Shown here one piece after another: positions 24,669-34,054 of a stretch of DNA of 47,360 nucleotides. The stretch spans positions 1 through 47,360 of the forward strand of contig DATFXR010000082.1 in NCBI GenBank assembly GCA_035315685.1. Direction: 5' to 3'. This stretch comes from QHWK01 sp035315685. Lineage in GTDB: Bacteria; Acidobacteriota; Vicinamibacteria; Vicinamibacterales; CAVVIG01. Under the pieces are notes generated by a model. The model did no database searches. It was not told the DNA's origin and saw only the letters and a list, made by a program, of their open reading frames with translations. Position 1 is the first letter of the stretch. Each line of letters starts with the position of its first letter. A program made the position numbers and the translations under genes.

Positions 24669-24697
24669 TTGACGGGTGATCTCCCTTCTGGTGTAAT
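24669..24697 (+). promoter_or_regulatory. Promoter of the Bat-type operon (TTGACG-N17-TGTAAT)
   Basis: TTGACG (24669-24674) and TGTAAT (24692-24697) each match consensus at five of six bases with ideal 17-bp spacing. Transcription would start near 24704, so the first usable start codon is ATG 24711. Confidence 0.6.
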
Positions 24698-24710
24698 GCC
24701 GCCGGATCAG

Positions 24711-25298
24711 ATGCCCGTGGTCAAGTCGCTCGCGTCGGCTGCGATGGTCCTGCTGCTGCTCGCCGGCGGCGTCGTTCTCGCCTACGCGCGGTGGACGGAC
24801 CCGATCGCCGAGGGCGACCGCGCGATCGCCGAGGGGCAGCTCGAGCGGGCGCTCGCCGCTTACGCCCGCGCCGAAGCACGTTTCGATCGCGTCGGTGGCT
24901 CCGCCAAACAGCTCTTCGCCGGCGATTACGACCGGCTGATCGAAAATCAGTTGTGGGCGATGTACCGCCTCGGGCGGTACGACGAGACGATCGAGAAGGC
25001 AGACCGATCACCGGATGCCTCTGCTGCGCATTTCTGGGCGGGCTGCGCCTTGTTCGCGAAGGCGCGTGCCGAAGAGAAGCCGGACACGAGGCTCGGCTGG
25101 ATGAGCCGCGCCGAGGACGAGCTGCGCCGCGCCGTGGAAACAGCGCCGGGCGATTGGGACACGAAATACGATTTCGAGTTGGCCGCGCGCCTGGCCGCCG
25201 AGCTGCGCAAGCAGCCGAAGACGCCGCCCAACCAGCTGATGCAGCTGCTGCGCCCGCAGCCCAAGGCCGGTGCGAAGCCGGCCAGGCGCGTCGGATGA
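24711..25298 (+). CDS. Membrane-anchored TPR-like protein of the MoxR/VWA operon
   Basis: The 195-residue protein has one N-terminal membrane helix (MVLLLLAGGVVLAYARW) and a helical region with TPR-like repeats (AEGDRAIAEGQLERALAAYA, AMYRLGRYDETIEKA). Open frames reach back to TTG 24669, but a promoter covers that stretch, so ATG 24711 is preferred; ATG 24696 is less likely. It overlaps the next gene by 4 bp (ATGA). Small TPR proteins are regular members of Bat/MoxR operons and probably scaffold the VWA proteins at the membrane. Confidence 0.75.
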   Translation: MPVVKSLASAAMVLLLLAGGVVLAYARWTDPIAEGDRAIAEGQLERALAAYARAEARFDRVGGSAKQLFAGDYDRLIENQLWAMYRLGRYDETIEKADRSPDASAAHFWAGCALFAKARAEEKPDTRLGWMSRAEDELRRAVETAPGDWDTKYDFELAARLAAELRKQPKTPPNQLMQLLRPQPKAGAKPARRVG

Positions 25299-26284
25299 AA
25301 CTGCTGCGTCCGGATTTGATCGACTGGTGGCTCGCGATTCCGCTCCTCGTCGCGTTGTGGGCGCTCGGCGTCGCGTACGTGCGAGCGGTCCGGCGGCGAT
25401 CGCCGATCGCCGATCGGTTCGCGCCGCTCTCGCGCCGCTCGACCCTGACGCGATCGATCGCCGTGCTGGCCTGCGCCGTCGGCGCGTCGGCCGGCCTGGT
25501 GTTCGCGCTCGTCCGACCGCAGGCGCTGCTCGCGGCGCGCACGCCCGATTACGAACGCGAGGACATCGTCTTCGTGCTCGATCGGTCGGCGTCGATGCGG
25601 GCGCACGATATCCCGCCATCGCGGTTTCTTCGCGCGACCGCCGAGATCCGTAATTTCCTCCGCAACAAACCGGACAGCATCGATCGCGTCGGCCTCGTCG
25701 GGTTCGCGGACGCCTCGGTGGTGCTCTCGTATCTGACGAGCGACGTCGACAGCCTGATGTTCTACCTCGACTGGATCGACGGAGATCCGACGCCGCTGCT
25801 CGGCACCAACATCGGCGCGGCGCTGCGGAGCGCGCGCGAGGTCGCGCAGAAAGACGATCGCCAGACGCGCAAGCTGTTCTTGCTCGTCTCCGACGGCGAG
25901 GACTACGGCGCCGAGCTGGACGGCGCGCTTGCGACCTTTCGTGAGGAAAACCGCCGCGTGCACTGCATTGGCGTCGGATCGGACAAGGACGTGCCGGTAC
26001 CGCTGCGGCAGGCCGACGGGCAGGAGGCCTGGCTGCGCGACGACGAGGGGCGCATCGTGACGACGAAATTCGAAGAGGCGACGCTGCGCCGGATCGCGGC
26101 GTCGACAGGCGGCCGCTACGCGCGATCGACGACCGGCGGTGAGCTCGCGCGTGCGATGGCGGACGTCGTGAGAGGCGAGCGGCGCCTGGTCGGCTGGCGG
26201 ACGTCGACCGATTATCGCGATCTGTATCGCGCCGGTCTCATCGTCACGGCCGTTGCCGGTGCCGCATTGTGGATGCTGCTGTGA
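25295..26284 (+). CDS. VWA-domain membrane protein (BatA/BatB-like)
   Basis: The 329-residue protein has two N-terminal membrane helices (WWLAIPLLVALWALGVAYV and an LACAVGASAGLVFALV segment), a von Willebrand A domain with the metal-ion-dependent adhesion site DRSAS (in IVFVLDRSASMRAHD) and a later Thr/Asp in TPLLGTNIG and LVSDGEDYG, and a C-terminal helix (AGLIVTAVAGAALWMLL). This is the Bat arrangement, with the VWA domain between membrane anchors facing the periplasm. The ATG overlaps the previous stop and its own stop overlaps the MoxR start. It is probably a client of the MoxR ATPase encoded next. Confidence 0.9.
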   Translation: MKLLRPDLIDWWLAIPLLVALWALGVAYVRAVRRRSPIADRFAPLSRRSTLTRSIAVLACAVGASAGLVFALVRPQALLAARTPDYEREDIVFVLDRSASMRAHDIPPSRFLRATAEIRNFLRNKPDSIDRVGLVGFADASVVLSYLTSDVDSLMFYLDWIDGDPTPLLGTNIGAALRSAREVAQKDDRQTRKLFLLVSDGEDYGAELDGALATFREENRRVHCIGVGSDKDVPVPLRQADGQEAWLRDDEGRIVTTKFEEATLRRIAASTGGRYARSTTGGELARAMADVVRGERRLVGWRTSTDYRDLYRAGLIVTAVAGAALWMLL

Positions 26285-27318
26285 GTCTTCAGGACCGCTT
26301 GGCCGTCTCGCGCGAGGTCAGTGCCGAGCAGGCGGTCGCGGCGATCGCCGGGCTGGAAGGTGAAGTCGGCAAGGTGATCGTCGGGCAGCACGTGCTGATT
26401 CGCCGCCTGTTGACCGGGTTGTTAGCGGCCATTCCCTTTGCGACGGCGCGCGCGCAGGTCCGCGCCGGCTGCGGCCACGTACTGCTCGAAGGCGTGCCTG
26501 GAGTGGCCAAGACGCTGATCGCGACGACGCTCGCGCAGGCGATCGCGGCGCGGTTTCAGCGCATTCAGCTCACGCCCGATCTGCTGCCGGCCGATATTCT
26601 CGGCACGCGGATCTACGACGCGAAGGCCGCGACGTTCCGGATCGAGCACGGGCCGGTGTTCACCAACATCCTGCTGGCCGACGAGATCAACCGTGCGACG
26701 CCGAAGACGCAGAGCGCGCTGCTCGAAGCGATGCAGGAACGGCAGGTCACGCTCGCTGACACGACCTTTGCGCTCGAGGATCCGTTCTGGGTCCTCGCCA
26801 CGCAGAATCCGGTCGAGCAGGAGGGTGTCTACAGCTTGCCGGAAGCGCAGCTCGATCGGTTTTCGATGATGCTGCGCGTCGGATATCCCGATCAGGGTGA
26901 GGAGGTCCGCATGCTGCACGCACGGCTCGCTGATCAGACGATCGAGCGGCGTGCGTCGCCTTCCGACGTCACGTTCCTGCGCGGGTTCATTCGCGACACG
27001 GTCTTCGTCGACGACAAGATCATGGAGTACATCGTCGCGCTCGGCCGCGCCACGCGCGCGCCCGCCGAAGTCGGCCGTGCCGGCTTGAGCGAGCTGCTCA
27101 TCCTCGGCATGTCGCCGCGCTCCTACCAGCATGTGCTGGCGCTCGCCCGGGTCACCGGGTTCCTGCACGGCCGAACCTACGTCCTGCCGGCGGACGTGAA
27201 GGAGATCTACTGCGACGCCGCACGGCATCGTATCGCGCGCAGCGTGCGCGCGCAGGCCGAGAACATCGAGGCCGATCAGATTCTCGAAGAGCTGCTGCAG
27301 GCGGTGCCGATTCCATGA
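26281..27318 (+). CDS. MoxR-family AAA+ ATPase
   Basis: The 345-residue ATPase carries Walker A in LLEGVPGVAKT, Walker B in ILLADEINRA, sensor 1 in WVLATQNPVEQEG and the typical LPEAQLDRF segment of MoxR proteins. GTG 26281 overlaps the VWA gene stop (GTGA) and gives the usual N-terminus. MoxR ATPases act as chaperones that activate VWA-domain proteins, including metal-cofactor loading. In this operon its partners are the two VWA proteins and the DUF58 protein. Confidence 0.95.
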   Translation: MSLQDRLAVSREVSAEQAVAAIAGLEGEVGKVIVGQHVLIRRLLTGLLAAIPFATARAQVRAGCGHVLLEGVPGVAKTLIATTLAQAIAARFQRIQLTPDLLPADILGTRIYDAKAATFRIEHGPVFTNILLADEINRATPKTQSALLEAMQERQVTLADTTFALEDPFWVLATQNPVEQEGVYSLPEAQLDRFSMMLRVGYPDQGEEVRMLHARLADQTIERRASPSDVTFLRGFIRDTVFVDDKIMEYIVALGRATRAPAEVGRAGLSELLILGMSPRSYQHVLALARVTGFLHGRTYVLPADVKEIYCDAARHRIARSVRAQAENIEADQILEELLQAVPIP

Positions 27319-28196
27319 TCCCCCACGCGGTGATGCGCGAGCTGCGCTACATCGAGGTCTACACCGCGAAGAAGATTCGCAACCTCCGTACCGGTGCCTA
27401 CACCAGCCCGCTGCGCGGACCCGGGTTCGACTTCGACGAACACCAGCCATACCGGCCAGGCGACGACGTGCGGCGGATCGACTGGAACGTGACCGCGAGG
27501 ATGAACGCGCCGTACGTCCGGCACACCCATGCGGAGCGCGAGCTCAACGTCATGATTGCGGTCGATGTATCGCGATCGATGGAGCTCGGCACGTCGCACT
27601 ACTCGAAGAAAGAAGTGATGACGTTCATCACCGGCTCACTGCTGTTCTCCGCGCTGGCGGATCAGCTCAACACTGGCTTCATGGCGTTCGCCAACGGTGT
27701 CGTGACCTTCAGCCAGCCGCGGCGGACGCGCGGCGCCGCGTGGGCGCTCCTCGAGCAGTGCTGGGCGGTCGCGCCGCAGCCGGGACCGACGGCGATCGCG
27801 GCGGCGGTTCAGCACCTGGTGCGGACGCTGAAGAAGACCAGCGTCGTGTTCCTGGTCTCGGATTTCATCACCGACGACGATTTGTTCGCTGGCCGAGATC
27901 TTGCGCTCCTCGCGGCGCGCCACGACGTGATCGCCGTCATTCCCGAAGACCCGGCTGAAACGGCGCTGCCGGCAGGGCGCGGCTACCTGCACGTGCGCGA
28001 TCTCGAATCGGGGCGCGACGTCGCCGTCGCGCTCGGCGCGCGCAGCCGGCGCGCCTACCACCACGCCGCGCACCGCCGCCGCGACTCGCTTGCGCGAGCG
28101 TTCTACCGCGCCTCGATCGATCATGTGTTCGTGCCGACCGCTGCGAGCCCGGTCGAGCCGATACTCGAGCTGTTTGCGAACAGGATGCTGCGGTGA
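27315..28196 (+). CDS. DUF58-domain protein
   Basis: The 293-residue protein has the DUF58 signature GFDFDEHQPYRPGDDVRRID followed by WNVTAR and a VWA-like core (NVMIAVDVSRSMELG). It lacks membrane helices. DUF58 proteins almost always accompany MoxR ATPases and are thought to be part of the same chaperone or assembly system. It overlaps the MoxR stop and the following gene's start by 4 bp, so the genes are translationally coupled. Confidence 0.93.
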   Translation: MIPHAVMRELRYIEVYTAKKIRNLRTGAYTSPLRGPGFDFDEHQPYRPGDDVRRIDWNVTARMNAPYVRHTHAERELNVMIAVDVSRSMELGTSHYSKKEVMTFITGSLLFSALADQLNTGFMAFANGVVTFSQPRRTRGAAWALLEQCWAVAPQPGPTAIAAAVQHLVRTLKKTSVVFLVSDFITDDDLFAGRDLALLAARHDVIAVIPEDPAETALPAGRGYLHVRDLESGRDVAVALGARSRRAYHHAAHRRRDSLARAFYRASIDHVFVPTAASPVEPILELFANRMLR

Positions 28197-29209
28197 AGTC
28201 ACGACGATCCCGAAGGCGACGCGGAGACACGAAGAAGAATACCCGCTCTCGTTGGTGTGCGTCGTGCGGCGGTGTGTTCGTGGCGGTGGCCAGCCTGGTG
28301 TCCAGCATCGCCGCGCAACCGCGGGACGTCGAGGTGCGAACCTCGCTCGACCGGACGGCCATCTGGGTGGCCGACCGCGTCACGTACACGATCAGGATTG
28401 CCTGCGAGAAGGGTGTGGACATCCTCGCCGACGATCTCTCGAAGGACAAACTGCACGTCGAGGGCCTCGAGATCCTGGATAGCCGTTCCGATCGCACCAT
28501 CGGTGCCGACGACAGGGCGCGCTACACGTTCTCGTACGACCTTACGACATATCGCGTGGACGTGCCGGACCTGAAGATTGCGCCGTTGACGGTGCGCTAC
28601 TACATCCGACGTGTGGGACAGCGGATCGGCGATGCGGCGGCGCCAGCGGGTGAGGTGCAGGTGCCGGCGGCGGTCATCGCCTTCAGGAGCGCGCTACCCG
28701 ACGCACAGGACACCTACGCCGTCCGCGACGGCCGCGACGCGCGGCCGCGGCGACTCCGCTACGGCTGGCTGCAGCCGGTCGGAATCGGGCTGGTGTTGAT
28801 CTCGATCGTCCCAGCCCTCGTGGCCGCACTGGCGGTGGCTCGACGGATCCGCACACCGGTGCGCGCGCCATCTGCGCGTCGAGTTCGCCACGACGAGCGC
28901 GCGTCGCTGGACGCGCTGCAGGCGCTCGATATTTCGACGCCTGCCGGACGTCGCGACGCCTACTCGCGACTGAACGGGCTGGTGCGCGACCACCTGCATT
29001 ACGCCACAGGACTCGACGCTGCCAGCCTGACGCCGGCCGAAATCGGCGCGGCTGCCCCGCAGGACCCGGCGCGGGTGCCGATCGAGGTCGTGACCGCCGT
29101 GCTCGACGCGTGCGATCGGGCGCGTTACGCACCAGCCGACCGGCTCCCGTCGATCGATGAATGCCGCCAGGCGATCGAACAATGCGCGGAGGTGTTGAGC
29201 CACTCGTAG
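28193..29209 (+). CDS. Membrane protein of the MoxR operon (BatD-like position)
   Basis: The 338-residue protein has a basic N-terminus followed by an export signal (VFVAVASLVSSIAAQ), a beta-rich periplasmic domain (RDVEVRTSLDRTAIWVADRV), one membrane helix (VGIGLVLISIVPALVAALAV) and a cytoplasmic helical tail. In Bat operons this slot usually holds BatD or a DUF4381-like protein with the same topology, and this is the probable role; sequence similarity is too weak for a firm name. The first 20 residues are unusually Arg- and Lys-rich, so the true start may be further in. Confidence 0.75.
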   Translation: MKSRRSRRRRGDTKKNTRSRWCASCGGVFVAVASLVSSIAAQPRDVEVRTSLDRTAIWVADRVTYTIRIACEKGVDILADDLSKDKLHVEGLEILDSRSDRTIGADDRARYTFSYDLTTYRVDVPDLKIAPLTVRYYIRRVGQRIGDAAAPAGEVQVPAAVIAFRSALPDAQDTYAVRDGRDARPRRLRYGWLQPVGIGLVLISIVPALVAALAVARRIRTPVRAPSARRVRHDERASLDALQALDISTPAGRRDAYSRLNGLVRDHLHYATGLDAASLTPAEIGAAAPQDPARVPIEVVTAVLDACDRARYAPADRLPSIDECRQAIEQCAEVLSHS

Positions 29210-29216
29210 TGTCCAC

Positions 29217-30233
29217 ATGCGCTTCCTGCACCCCTCGCTCTCCTGGTGGCTGTTCGGCGCCCTCGCGCTGCTGCCCGTCATCCGCTGGTGGACGCGCGGC
29301 CGGTTTGCCGCGTCATCGACCGTGTCGCGGCTGGCCTCCGGCAGCTATCGCGCGTCGATGGTCCGGCGTCTGCCGCTGGCGGTGCTGGGCCTCGCACTCG
29401 GGCTCGTCGCTGTCGCGCTGATGGATCCGGTCCTGCCATCGACCGAGACAGCGATCCAGTCGCGCGGCCTCGACATCGTGATGCTGCTCGACCTGTCGAG
29501 CAGCATGCAGGAGCAGATGGAGCGCATCCGCCCGTCGCGCGACATGTCCCGCCTGACGTTCACGACGCGCGACTCGCTGGCGGCGCGGGTGCCGGGAAAG
29601 ACGCGCCTCGAGGCGACGAAGGATGCGATCAAATCGTTCGTCGCCCGCCGCCGCGACGATCGCATCGCGCTGATTGTCTTTTCGGACAATGCCTACGTGG
29701 TCAGCCCGCTGACGTTCGACCACGGCTACCTGCTGCGCTACATCGACATGGTCGACGATCAGATCCTGCGCGGCGAAGGCATGACGGCGATTGGCGACGG
29801 CCTCGCGCTGGCCAACTATCTGCTCGCGCGGCAGGCCGGCGTGCTCCGGCGCAACCAGGTGGTCGTACTCTTCACCGACGGCGAGAACAACAAGGGCCGC
29901 GACCCGGTCGATGTGCTTGCCGAGTCGAACGCCGCCGACATCCGTGTCCACTTCGTCGGCATCGACCTCGAGGAGGAAGTGCGCACCAAGGCGCAGGTGC
30001 AGACCCTGTTCCAGGCAGTGACGCGATACGGCGGCCGTTATTTCGACGCGAACACGGTCCGCGACCTCGATGCGGCGTCACGGACGATCGACTCGATCGA
30101 GAAGGGGGTCCTCGTCAATCACGTTCACGTGCGTGACGAGCCGGTCTACCAGTGGTTCGCACTGCCGGCGCTCGCACTGATCGTTGCCGCCGTCGGCCTC
30201 CGCGCGATTCCGTTCTTCGTGGATCAGACCTGA
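29217..30233 (+). CDS. VWA-domain membrane protein (BatA/BatB-like)
   Basis: The 338-residue protein has two N-terminal helices (LSWWLFGALALLPVIRWW, LPLAVLGLALGLVAVALM), a VWA domain with the DxSxS site DLSSS (in IVMLLDLSSSMQEQM) plus GMTAIGDGLA and LFTDGENNKG, and a C-terminal helix (WFALPALALIVAAVGLRAI). It is the second VWA protein of the operon and its last gene. It differs from the first by a long insert after the adhesion site (RPSRDMSRLTFTTRDSLA). The next gene is convergent after 30 bp. Confidence 0.9.
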   Translation: MRFLHPSLSWWLFGALALLPVIRWWTRGRFAASSTVSRLASGSYRASMVRRLPLAVLGLALGLVAVALMDPVLPSTETAIQSRGLDIVMLLDLSSSMQEQMERIRPSRDMSRLTFTTRDSLAARVPGKTRLEATKDAIKSFVARRRDDRIALIVFSDNAYVVSPLTFDHGYLLRYIDMVDDQILRGEGMTAIGDGLALANYLLARQAGVLRRNQVVVLFTDGENNKGRDPVDVLAESNAADIRVHFVGIDLEEEVRTKAQVQTLFQAVTRYGGRYFDANTVRDLDAASRTIDSIEKGVLVNHVHVRDEPVYQWFALPALALIVAAVGLRAIPFFVDQT

Positions 30234-30263
30234 CCGACAACCGAGGTTACGAAACCGACCGGA

Positions 30264-31832
30264 TCAGGGGCGCCAGGACCGCGCGCGCTCGACGTACCCG
30301 ACCGCGGTCTGCTCCGAAAAGAATCCATCCGTGCGGAGCCTTTCGGCGGCGCGCTGCACGCAGGCCACGTATTTCTCACCGGTCAGCGTTTCGTTCTTCT
30401 GCAGCAGCCCGAGGCGTTGCCAGGCTTCGGTCGGCGTTTCGCGATAATCCCACACGCCGTTGCGGTTCATGTCGACGAACACGTTCTTCGCATCGAGCGG
30501 CTCGAGTCCCCGGCCCGTGAAGGCGGCGAACGCGGTCGTCCCGGACGTCGACTCCGGATAGCTGAAGTACACGCCGAGAGGGCAGGCGACCTCCGGGAAG
30601 GCGAGCGCCGGGTTCTCGATCGTGCCGTCGCGATCCGCGTCGCCAAGCTCGGCCCAATCGGACCGCGTCGGCGGCGGCGTGGTTCCCTGCTCCACCCACG
30701 CGTCCAGCAGATCGACGAGCCGATCCATCATCCTCGACAGATCGAGGATCTCGAGCGGTCCGCGCGTGCCGTCGGCGAGGTTCTCGCCGCCCGAGTGGCT
30801 GATGCTCCGGACTTCGTACATCCGGTATTTCGTGCCGAGCCCCTTGTCGCGCAGGATCCTGGCGTTGTTCCGCTTGTTCTCGAGATAGCTCGACGACATC
30901 CAGTCGGGATGCTTCGGCGGCCAGATGTTGTTGTACATCTGGTGCACGACGTCGATCTGCGGGACGAACGCCGCCTTGTCAGCATCGCTGCTGAGCAGCA
31001 CGTCGCGGCCATCCTTCATCACGACCGGATACCACGTTCCCGCCGCGGGATCGTCGTTCAGAAACCCGTCGAAGAACCGTTTGCCGTCGCGACCGACGTT
31101 GAGTCCCGGTGTGTAGTTCAAGCCACGGCCGATCCGCGCGCCTGCGGAGTGACCATAGAAGTATGTTCGCGTCACTTCACCGAGGCGGCTCACGATCATC
31201 TGCTTCGCGACGTCGGTGAAGTCCATGATGTAGCGGGCGGTGTCGTTGAATGCAATGTAGTCGACCGTGGTGCCGTCTTCGAGGGTTGCCGTGATCTCAC
31301 CGATGTTTTCGACCGTCGATCGGTGCGTCTTGACGACGGCATAGCCTTTCGCGAGCAGGAGTCGATCGTACTTGTCCAGATCGCCGGCGTTCTGATTCCA
31401 CGGCTTGAGGCTGCCGTCCCTGAACGAGACGCCCCGGCCGTGCACCATCACGAAGACCTTGCGATTCCAGGTGGCGCGATCGCCCGGGACCAGGATCGTC
31501 ATGGCCGCGCCTTTTTCGCGCTCGTACTTCGCCACGCCGAAGAAGATCTGCCGCGGCCCCCACGTCTGCGGGAACACGAGATTTGGGCTGTTGGTGAAGT
31601 ATTCCTTGTAATCTCCGACCTTCGCGAGAGAGCCGTCGACGGTTCCGTCGAGTCCCACGTCGATGCGGTGAAACGAATGGCCATCCAGGACGACATCGGA
31701 TTCCTGCAGCAGACACGATGACGGACCGACCGGCTGTTCTCTGACCTGGCGTCGCGCCGGCAGCGACGCGTCGCACGAGACGCCAGGTTCGGCGACGGCC
31801 AGTGCGGCGGTGAACAGCCCGACCGCAATCAT
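30264..31832 (-). CDS. Secreted alpha/beta-hydrolase-fold protein
   Basis: The 522-residue protein has a short signal peptide (MIAVGLFTAALAVA) and an alpha/beta-hydrolase core: VMVHGRG oxyanion region and nucleophile elbow TYFYGHSAGARIG with Ser229. Near the C-terminus are two calcium-type loops (LGDADRDGTIEN and VDMNRNGVWDYRE). Probable substrates are esters in the periplasm; the family is related to large alpha/beta hydrolase-domain proteins of unknown specificity. It overlaps the NHL selenoprotein stop by 4 bp (ATGA), so the receptor, propeller and hydrolase form one translationally coupled operon. An imported ester ligand cleaved in the periplasm is a plausible scheme. Confidence 0.82.
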   Translation of the reverse strand: MIAVGLFTAALAVAEPGVSCDASLPARRQVREQPVGPSSCLLQESDVVLDGHSFHRIDVGLDGTVDGSLAKVGDYKEYFTNSPNLVFPQTWGPRQIFFGVAKYEREKGAAMTILVPGDRATWNRKVFVMVHGRGVSFRDGSLKPWNQNAGDLDKYDRLLLAKGYAVVKTHRSTVENIGEITATLEDGTTVDYIAFNDTARYIMDFTDVAKQMIVSRLGEVTRTYFYGHSAGARIGRGLNYTPGLNVGRDGKRFFDGFLNDDPAAGTWYPVVMKDGRDVLLSSDADKAAFVPQIDVVHQMYNNIWPPKHPDWMSSSYLENKRNNARILRDKGLGTKYRMYEVRSISHSGGENLADGTRGPLEILDLSRMMDRLVDLLDAWVEQGTTPPPTRSDWAELGDADRDGTIENPALAFPEVACPLGVYFSYPESTSGTTAFAAFTGRGLEPLDAKNVFVDMNRNGVWDYRETPTEAWQRLGLLQKNETLTGEKYVACVQRAAERLRTDGFFSEQTAVGYVERARSWRP

Positions 31833-34054
31833 CGTCCTGGTGGAGGCGATCCCGGTGCCTTCACGAAGAACTCCGGCATCTTGAACGTGAACAGCGCGTT
31901 GCTCACGCTGTCGATCGCGTAGATCTCGTGATGTTTCGCGTTGATCGCGACGCCGGCCGGCCAGACCAACCCGGTCGCCGGTCCCTTGATCACGCCGCGC
32001 GGCGGCACGTCGCCGTTGTCGTCGATGCCCCACACGCCGATGAACCCGGTTTTGTCCGGATCCCACGGCGACGGCCGCGGGTCGGCGTAGTTGTACGCCT
32101 CGAAGTTGTTCTTGATCGTGGCGAAGATCAGCCCACGCTCTTCGTCGACGAACACCTGGCGGATTTTGATGATGCCGGTGTGCGGCCCGGCAATCTTGGT
32201 GCGCGGCTTCGGGTCGCCGGTGTCGGTTCGATTGAACACCAGGATCGCGTCGTCGGACGCGCGCCCGCCGCTCTCGACGCGATTGGCCACGATGATGCAA
32301 TCGCGTTTCGAGTCGGCGGCGAGTCCGTAGATGTTGTCGATCCCCGAGTTCGGCCCACCGATCCGGCGGCTCGGCGCGACGTCGCCTTCCGCGGTGCGCG
32401 GGAAGACGAGGACCGCGTTATCGCCGGACTCGACGATCAGTTCGTCGTTCTTGAGGTCGACGTAGATCGTGTCAGGCTGTACGATGCCGGTCTTCGGCCC
32501 CTGCAGGATCCGCTTCGGCGGCGCGTCCCCGGCGGCGTCGCCCGGCAGGGTGAGCACGGCGCCAGCCAGCGCTACTGGAACGACAATCTCGTCGTGGATG
32601 TCGTCGTAAAAGATCCCGTGCATCGTCCGGCTGAGGCGCGACCGCTGTCCTGAAATCACCCGTGTTGGATCCGCGTTCCCGTTTGCCAACCTGGCAAACG
32701 CCGAGATTCTCGGCTCGCTGACTCAATTGGGCACCAGGATCTCGTCGCGCTTCGAGTCGTAGGCGACGGCGCCTGGATTCCCGAAGCCAACCGTCGGCGA
32801 ACCGGCCGGTGCGTTGCGGAGGATCCGTTTCGGCGCGATATTGCCCGTCCCGGTAATTGGAAAGACGAGCGCCGTGTGATCGCCGTAATTGGCCACCCAG
32901 ATTTCGCTGTTCTTCAGATCGTAGGCAACGCCCATCGGACCGTTGATCAACGTGCGCGGTCCTTTGATGACGCGGACCGGCGCAACATTGCCGGTGTCGG
33001 TGCGGCGGAAGAGGCGAATCGAGCTGTCGCCGTCGTTCGCGACGGCGATCTCGTTGCGCGTGCGATCGACGTCGAGCGCCATCGGCCAGTTCAGGCCGGT
33101 CTTGTCGCCCTGAATCTGACGAATCGGCGCGACGTCGCCCGTCGCGGCGGCGGGATAGACGGTGATCGACGGTTCATCGAACTGTCCGCCGGCGATCGGC
33201 TGATTCTCGGCCACGCGCGCACCGCGCTGGCGCGCCGGCGCATCGCCCGGTGCGGGCGCCCGTCCACCGTGATTTCCATGATTCGCGACGATCAGCTCGT
33301 TGCTCTGGCCGTCGAGGAACACGCCATGCGGGTCGCCGAGCTGCGTCTTCGGCCCGCGGATGGTGCGCAGCGGCGCGTCGTGTCCCTCGGCGCCCTTGCG
33401 ATAGATGACGATCTCGCGTGGCGCTTCGACGGTCACCGCGAACTCGTTCCGCTCGTCGCTGATCGAGATTCCCCACGCCTGATGCGGCACATCGAGCACG
33501 CGCTTTGGCTTGACGTTGCCGTCGGCGTCGTAGGGAAACACCATCAGCCGATCGCCGATGTCGTTGTCGACGGTGTAGATCTCCTGCTTGTCGCGATCGA
33601 GCGTCACCGCCGCGATGAACATCATTCCCGTCGACGGACCGCGGATGCCGGTCAACGGCTCGACTTCGCGCCGGTCTCTCGACGCGGCGCGCCGATCGTA
33701 CGACCACAACGCGTGTCGATTCGGATCGCTGAAGAAGACCTTGTCGCGCTCCGAGTCGACGACGACGCTGTGCAGCGTCGGATAGGGATCGCTGACGACA
33801 CGGACCGGCGGCACGTCGCCGCCCGAGATGTTCGCGGTTTTCCAACCGGGCGGCCACGATTCTGGCGGCGTGTCCGCATCGTCCTCGAGGCACCCGTTCT
33901 CGCGTTCAAGCGCGAGCAGCGTTGCCTCGTTGATGGGCGATGTGATGCTGGCTTTCCGGTCGGGCAGTGGACAGAGGGCGCCGTCGGCGTCCGGCGTCCG
34001 GCTGCTGTTGACGAGCATCAGCAGGCCGACAATGGCCAATGAGACACGACGCAT
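31829..34054 (-). CDS. NHL-type beta-propeller, putative selenoprotein (in-frame TGA = Sec444)
   Basis: Read straight through, this is a 741-residue secreted propeller: signal peptide (MRRVSLAIVGLLMLVNSS), then many repeats of the type NEIAVANDGDSSIRLFRRTD followed by TGNVAPVRVIKGP. At codon 444 (32725-32723) an in-frame TGA follows EILVPN, and the same frame continues VSEPRISAFARLANGNADP with no second stop until 31829. The TGA falls inside one repeat unit, so both sides are needed to complete a blade. A normal gene call would give two products, 32723-34054 and about 31829-32689 (TTG start). The sequence after the TGA forms two hairpins fitting a bacterial SECIS. The start overlaps the TonB receptor stop (TAATG). 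A plain nonsense mutation is the alternative, but the paralogue has the same TGA. Confidence 0.75.
32681..32714 (-). promoter_or_regulatory. Putative SECIS element (two hairpins) of the minus-strand NHL gene
   Basis: On the coding strand, hairpin 1 is GCCGA-GAATC-TCGGC (32714-32700) and hairpin 2 is GTTTGCC-AGGTT-GGCAAAC (32699-32681). The AGGTT loop begins 30 nt after the TGA and has G as its second base, within the bacterial SECIS rules (loop 16-37 nt from UGA, G in the first two loop positions). There is no T-tract, so a terminator is less likely. Confidence 0.65.

Noticed and set aside
31829..32689. Downstream half of the minus propeller as an independent gene starting at TTG 32689
   Set aside because: It lies in the same frame as the upstream half, lacks a ribosome site and signal peptide, and would begin in the middle of a propeller blade; the TTG is part of the conserved hairpin.
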